64,000 bases of DNA, from positions 2,723,001 through 2,787,000 of the forward strand of contig NC_134685.1 of assembly GCF_024713945.1 (NCBI RefSeq), read 5' to 3'. Each line of letters starts with the position of its first letter. Within the stretch, counting starts at the first letter, position 1. A program made the translations under genes and the position numbers. Source of the DNA: Dermatophagoides farinae (lineage: Eukaryota > Arthropoda > Arachnida > Sarcoptiformes > Pyroglyphidae). The notes under the pieces are model-generated. The model was given only the letters and a program-made list of their open reading frames with translations. It was not told the origin of the DNA and searched no databases. Shown piece after piece: positions 61,401 through 64,000 of the stretch.

Positions 61401-64000
61401 GCGATAAAGTTTTGATTCATTCGGCTGCAGGTGGTGTTGGCCAGGCTGCCATTCGTATCTGTCAAGATTATAAATGTGAAATATTCGTTACTGTTGGTAA
61501 TCAACGAAAACGTACATTCCTCAAGGAAGAATTTGGCATTCCAGATGATCACATTTTCAATTCACGTGACATTTCATTCGAACGTTTGATCAAAGATCGA
61601 ACCAAAGGTTTGGGCGTTGACATTGTTTTGAATTCGTTGGCTGAAGATAAACTTCAGGTAAAATATCCGATTTCGATTTATTTAAGAAAGTTTATTGACT
61701 TTTTTCTCTATTCATTTAGGCATCACTTCGTTGTTTGGGCTTGAATGGTCGATTCTTGGAAATCGGCAAATATGATATGCAAATGAACAAACCGATTGGC
61801 ATGTTTGCTTTCTTGCAAAACATTTCTTTCCATGGTGTCTGTTTGGATGCCTATTTCCGTGAAGGTTTTGATTCACCAAACTTGAAACGTTTCATGAAAC
61901 GTATGACTGATTTATTGTATGATGGTATTAAACGTGGTGTTGTCAAACCAATTCAACGAACATCTTACCGATGGAACGAAGTTGAACAGGCTTTCCGATA
62001 CATGTCTACTGGTAAACATATTGGTAAAGTGATCATCAAAATGCGTGAAGAAGAAAAGGAAAAACAAATCCTTGCTAAACCATTGAAAGTCATTGCTAAT
62101 CGACGAACATCATTCAATCCATCGAAATCATATGTTATTGCCGGTGGTCTTGGTGGTTTCGGTTTGGAATTACTTTATTGGATGGTTATGCGTGGTGCCA
62201 AAAAATTCGTCCTTTCATCCAGAGGTGGCTTGAAAAATTCATATCAAAAATTGTACTTCAAACGACTCAAGGAATTGAGCAAATTCATTTCAATCTTCGA
62301 TATCGATGTTACGATCGCTACAGATAATGTTATCACTGAAGATGGCGCTCGTGCTTTGATTGATGAAGCCATGACTAAAGGTCCAGTTGGTGGTCTCTTC
62401 AATTTGACATTGGTATTGCACGATGCTTTTGTTGAAAATCAAACAGCCGAAACATTCATCGAAGTCTGTTCACCGAAATTGACTGGTTTGGCTAATTTGG
62501 ATAAAATTTCTCGTGCTAAATGTCCGGAAATTGATTACTTTGTCTGTTTCTCATCATTGACCGCTGGTCGTGGTAATGCCGGTCAAATTAATTATGGTTA
62601 TGCTAATTCGGCTATGGAACGTATTTGTGAATGTCGTCGTGCTGAAGGTAAGAATTAATAATTGATTTAGTTAATTTGATCTAAATTCTATCTTTCTATT
62701 CTCTCATATATAGGTTTGCCTGGTACAGCTATTCAATGGGGTCCAATCGGTGATGTCGGTGTTGTTGCCGAACATTTGTTGGTCGATGCCGATGACAAGA
62801 AACAGGAAGATATGCTTAAATTGTTTGGCGGTATTTCATTGCAACGTATCGCATCCTGTTTGGAAGTATTGGATCGTTTATTGCAAGTCGGTGCACCAGT
62901 ATTATCTTCTTTGATCAAATCAAACTTGGAAGATAACAGTAATCAGAGTGAAGATGACATTCTCGATCAATTGTGTGCTCACTTGAACGTTGACAAACGA
63001 TCTCGTGAAGAAACTATTGGTGATGCCGGTTTGGATAGTATGACTGTGGTTGAAATTCAACAACGTTTGGAACGTGATTATGAAGTATCGTTGTCGGTTG
63101 CTGATGTCAAACGTATTACTATTGGTGAAATTAAAGATTTTCGTGATGGCAAACGTGAAGGCCTTAAATCATTTGCCGAAGATATTAAAAAGACCCGTAT
63201 GCATTTGGCTAACATTAGATTCGAAATTGCAAGCGAACCATATACGATTGTTTGTCCACATCAAGAAGTATCGAAAATGAAACCGATTTTCTTCTTGCCA
63301 CCAATTGAAGGTATCTATGAATCATTGAAAGAAATCATTATGGATATGGCCAAACATCGACCAGTCATTACATTGAATTGGATGCGAAAAATGAATGAAT
63401 TGAACAATATCAAAAAAGTAGCCGAATACTTTAAAGGTGTTTTGGCTAAATTGGAACCAAAAGGTGAACATGAAATTGTTGGCCATTCATTTGGTGCCAT
63501 TGTAGGTATTCACATGTGTCGTAAAGCCGTACCAATCAAAACAATGATCGTACTCGATCCTATGGATGTATCTAACTTTAAAGAAGAATTTGATCGTAAT
63601 GAAAAGGTTGAAATGATCTTATCATATCTACGTAATTTCATGTCCGAACGTTTGGTCGACAAAGTCCGTAAAGAAGCCCTTTCGGTGAAAAATGAACAAG
63701 AATGTATCCAAAGAATAGCCGATGTATTGAAATCACATGGTGGTAAAGCAATTAATAGCAAAGATATTGATGATATTATCAAAGATTCATTCGTCCGTTC
63801 TGAAATGATTCTCAAATATCAACAGAAAAATATTCGTAAACTTCGAATGTTTGGTCGTGATTTTACACAGAAAACCGTACAAAAAATGATGAAGAAAATT
63901 ACCGTCAATGTATCTGTCATCAAACGTATGACACAAGAATCTGAAATCGATAAATTGAACCATATCCTACTTACTAGTTATGGTATCGCTCGAAAGGTAC
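55404..64000 (+). CDS. FASN: Type I fatty acid synthase (3' end beyond the window)
   Basis: Nine exons so far: 55404-55569, 55670-55888, 55994-56616, 56700-58576, 58655-58974, 59050-61061, 61127-61657, 61720-62647 and 62714 onward; 2,654 residues and still open at 64000. It is the multifunctional cytosolic enzyme that builds palmitate from acetyl- and malonyl-CoA with NADPH. Domain order is the animal one. KS: DTACSAS with Cys180, EAHGTGT and KSNLGHS histidines. AT: GHSFGEV with Ser628. DH: HAVEGKALFP with His922. Then a degenerate methyltransferase-like region with a Lys/Glu-rich insert (~1110-1160), ER (IHSAAGGVGQAAI, ~1840), KR (IAGGLGGFGLE, ~2057; catalytic Tyr and Asn in NYGYANS), ACP (GDAGLDSM, Ser2334) and TE (GHSFGAI, Ser2484). 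The TE His should lie just past the edge. All core active-site residues seen are intact. Start: first ATG, 15 residues before the KS motif ISGISGRFPEA. Confidence 0.96.

Overview
The window is nuclear DNA of a small-genome arthropod, most likely an acariform (astigmatid, dust-mite-like) mite. The evidence is a very AT-rich sequence crowded with GAT/CAT, CAA/TTG and CA/TG microsatellites and poly-A/T runs, compact genes with short introns (about 50-110 bp, GT-AG, often TAG acceptors), and animal gene families (type I fatty acid synthase, TTC28, kinesin-6, MAM/sushi receptor, thyropin). The species call is inference; no rRNA, tRNA or mitochondrial marker was seen. No bacterial operon, CRISPR array or intact transposon was found.

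Layout. 1-9.1 kb: no convincing coding sequence. 9.16-11.06 kb (+): a two-exon double-stranded-RNA-binding protein. 12.38-15.05 kb (+): a five-exon type I membrane protein with two sushi domains, a MAM domain and a Thr-rich stalk, convergent with 15.24-15.87 kb (-), a secreted protein with two thyroglobulin type-1 domains. 16.80-18.78 kb (-): a secreted orphan. 18.8-20.2 kb: a (GA)58 microsatellite and a 32-bp motif present on both sides of a ~1-kb segment. 20.23-27.52 kb (-): a complete five-exon TTC28 orthologue (2,333 codons; TPR array plus CHAT domain). 29.29-30.86 kb (-): a poly-Gln protein ending in a lipid-binding-like (group 7 allergen / takeout type) domain. 33.17-36.07 kb (+): a kinesin-6 (MKLP1/KIF23-like) motor. 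38.99-39.44 kb (-): a small secreted cystatin-like protein. 39.90-42.70 kb (-): a 933-residue Asp/Asn/His/Lys-rich orphan with a signal peptide. 46.27-47.11 kb (-): an enolase-phosphatase E1 homologue that has lost most catalytic residues. 50.90-51.29 kb (+): a His-rich secreted protein with a TATA box. 55.40-64.0 kb (+): fatty acid synthase, nine exons seen, running off the right edge inside its thioesterase domain.

The genes are independent eukaryotic units, not an operon. Themes: two secreted proteins from cysteine-protease-inhibitor-type folds (thyropin and cystatin-like), two families linked to cytokinesis (kinesin-6 and TTC28), lipid metabolism or binding (FAS and the TULIP-like protein), and several secreted low-complexity proteins whose homopeptide runs are encoded by the same trinucleotides that fill the intergenic DNA. 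The most surprising observation is the ENOPH1-like pseudoenzyme. All splice models were made by hand from GT-AG sites and reading-frame continuity and have not been tested against transcripts.
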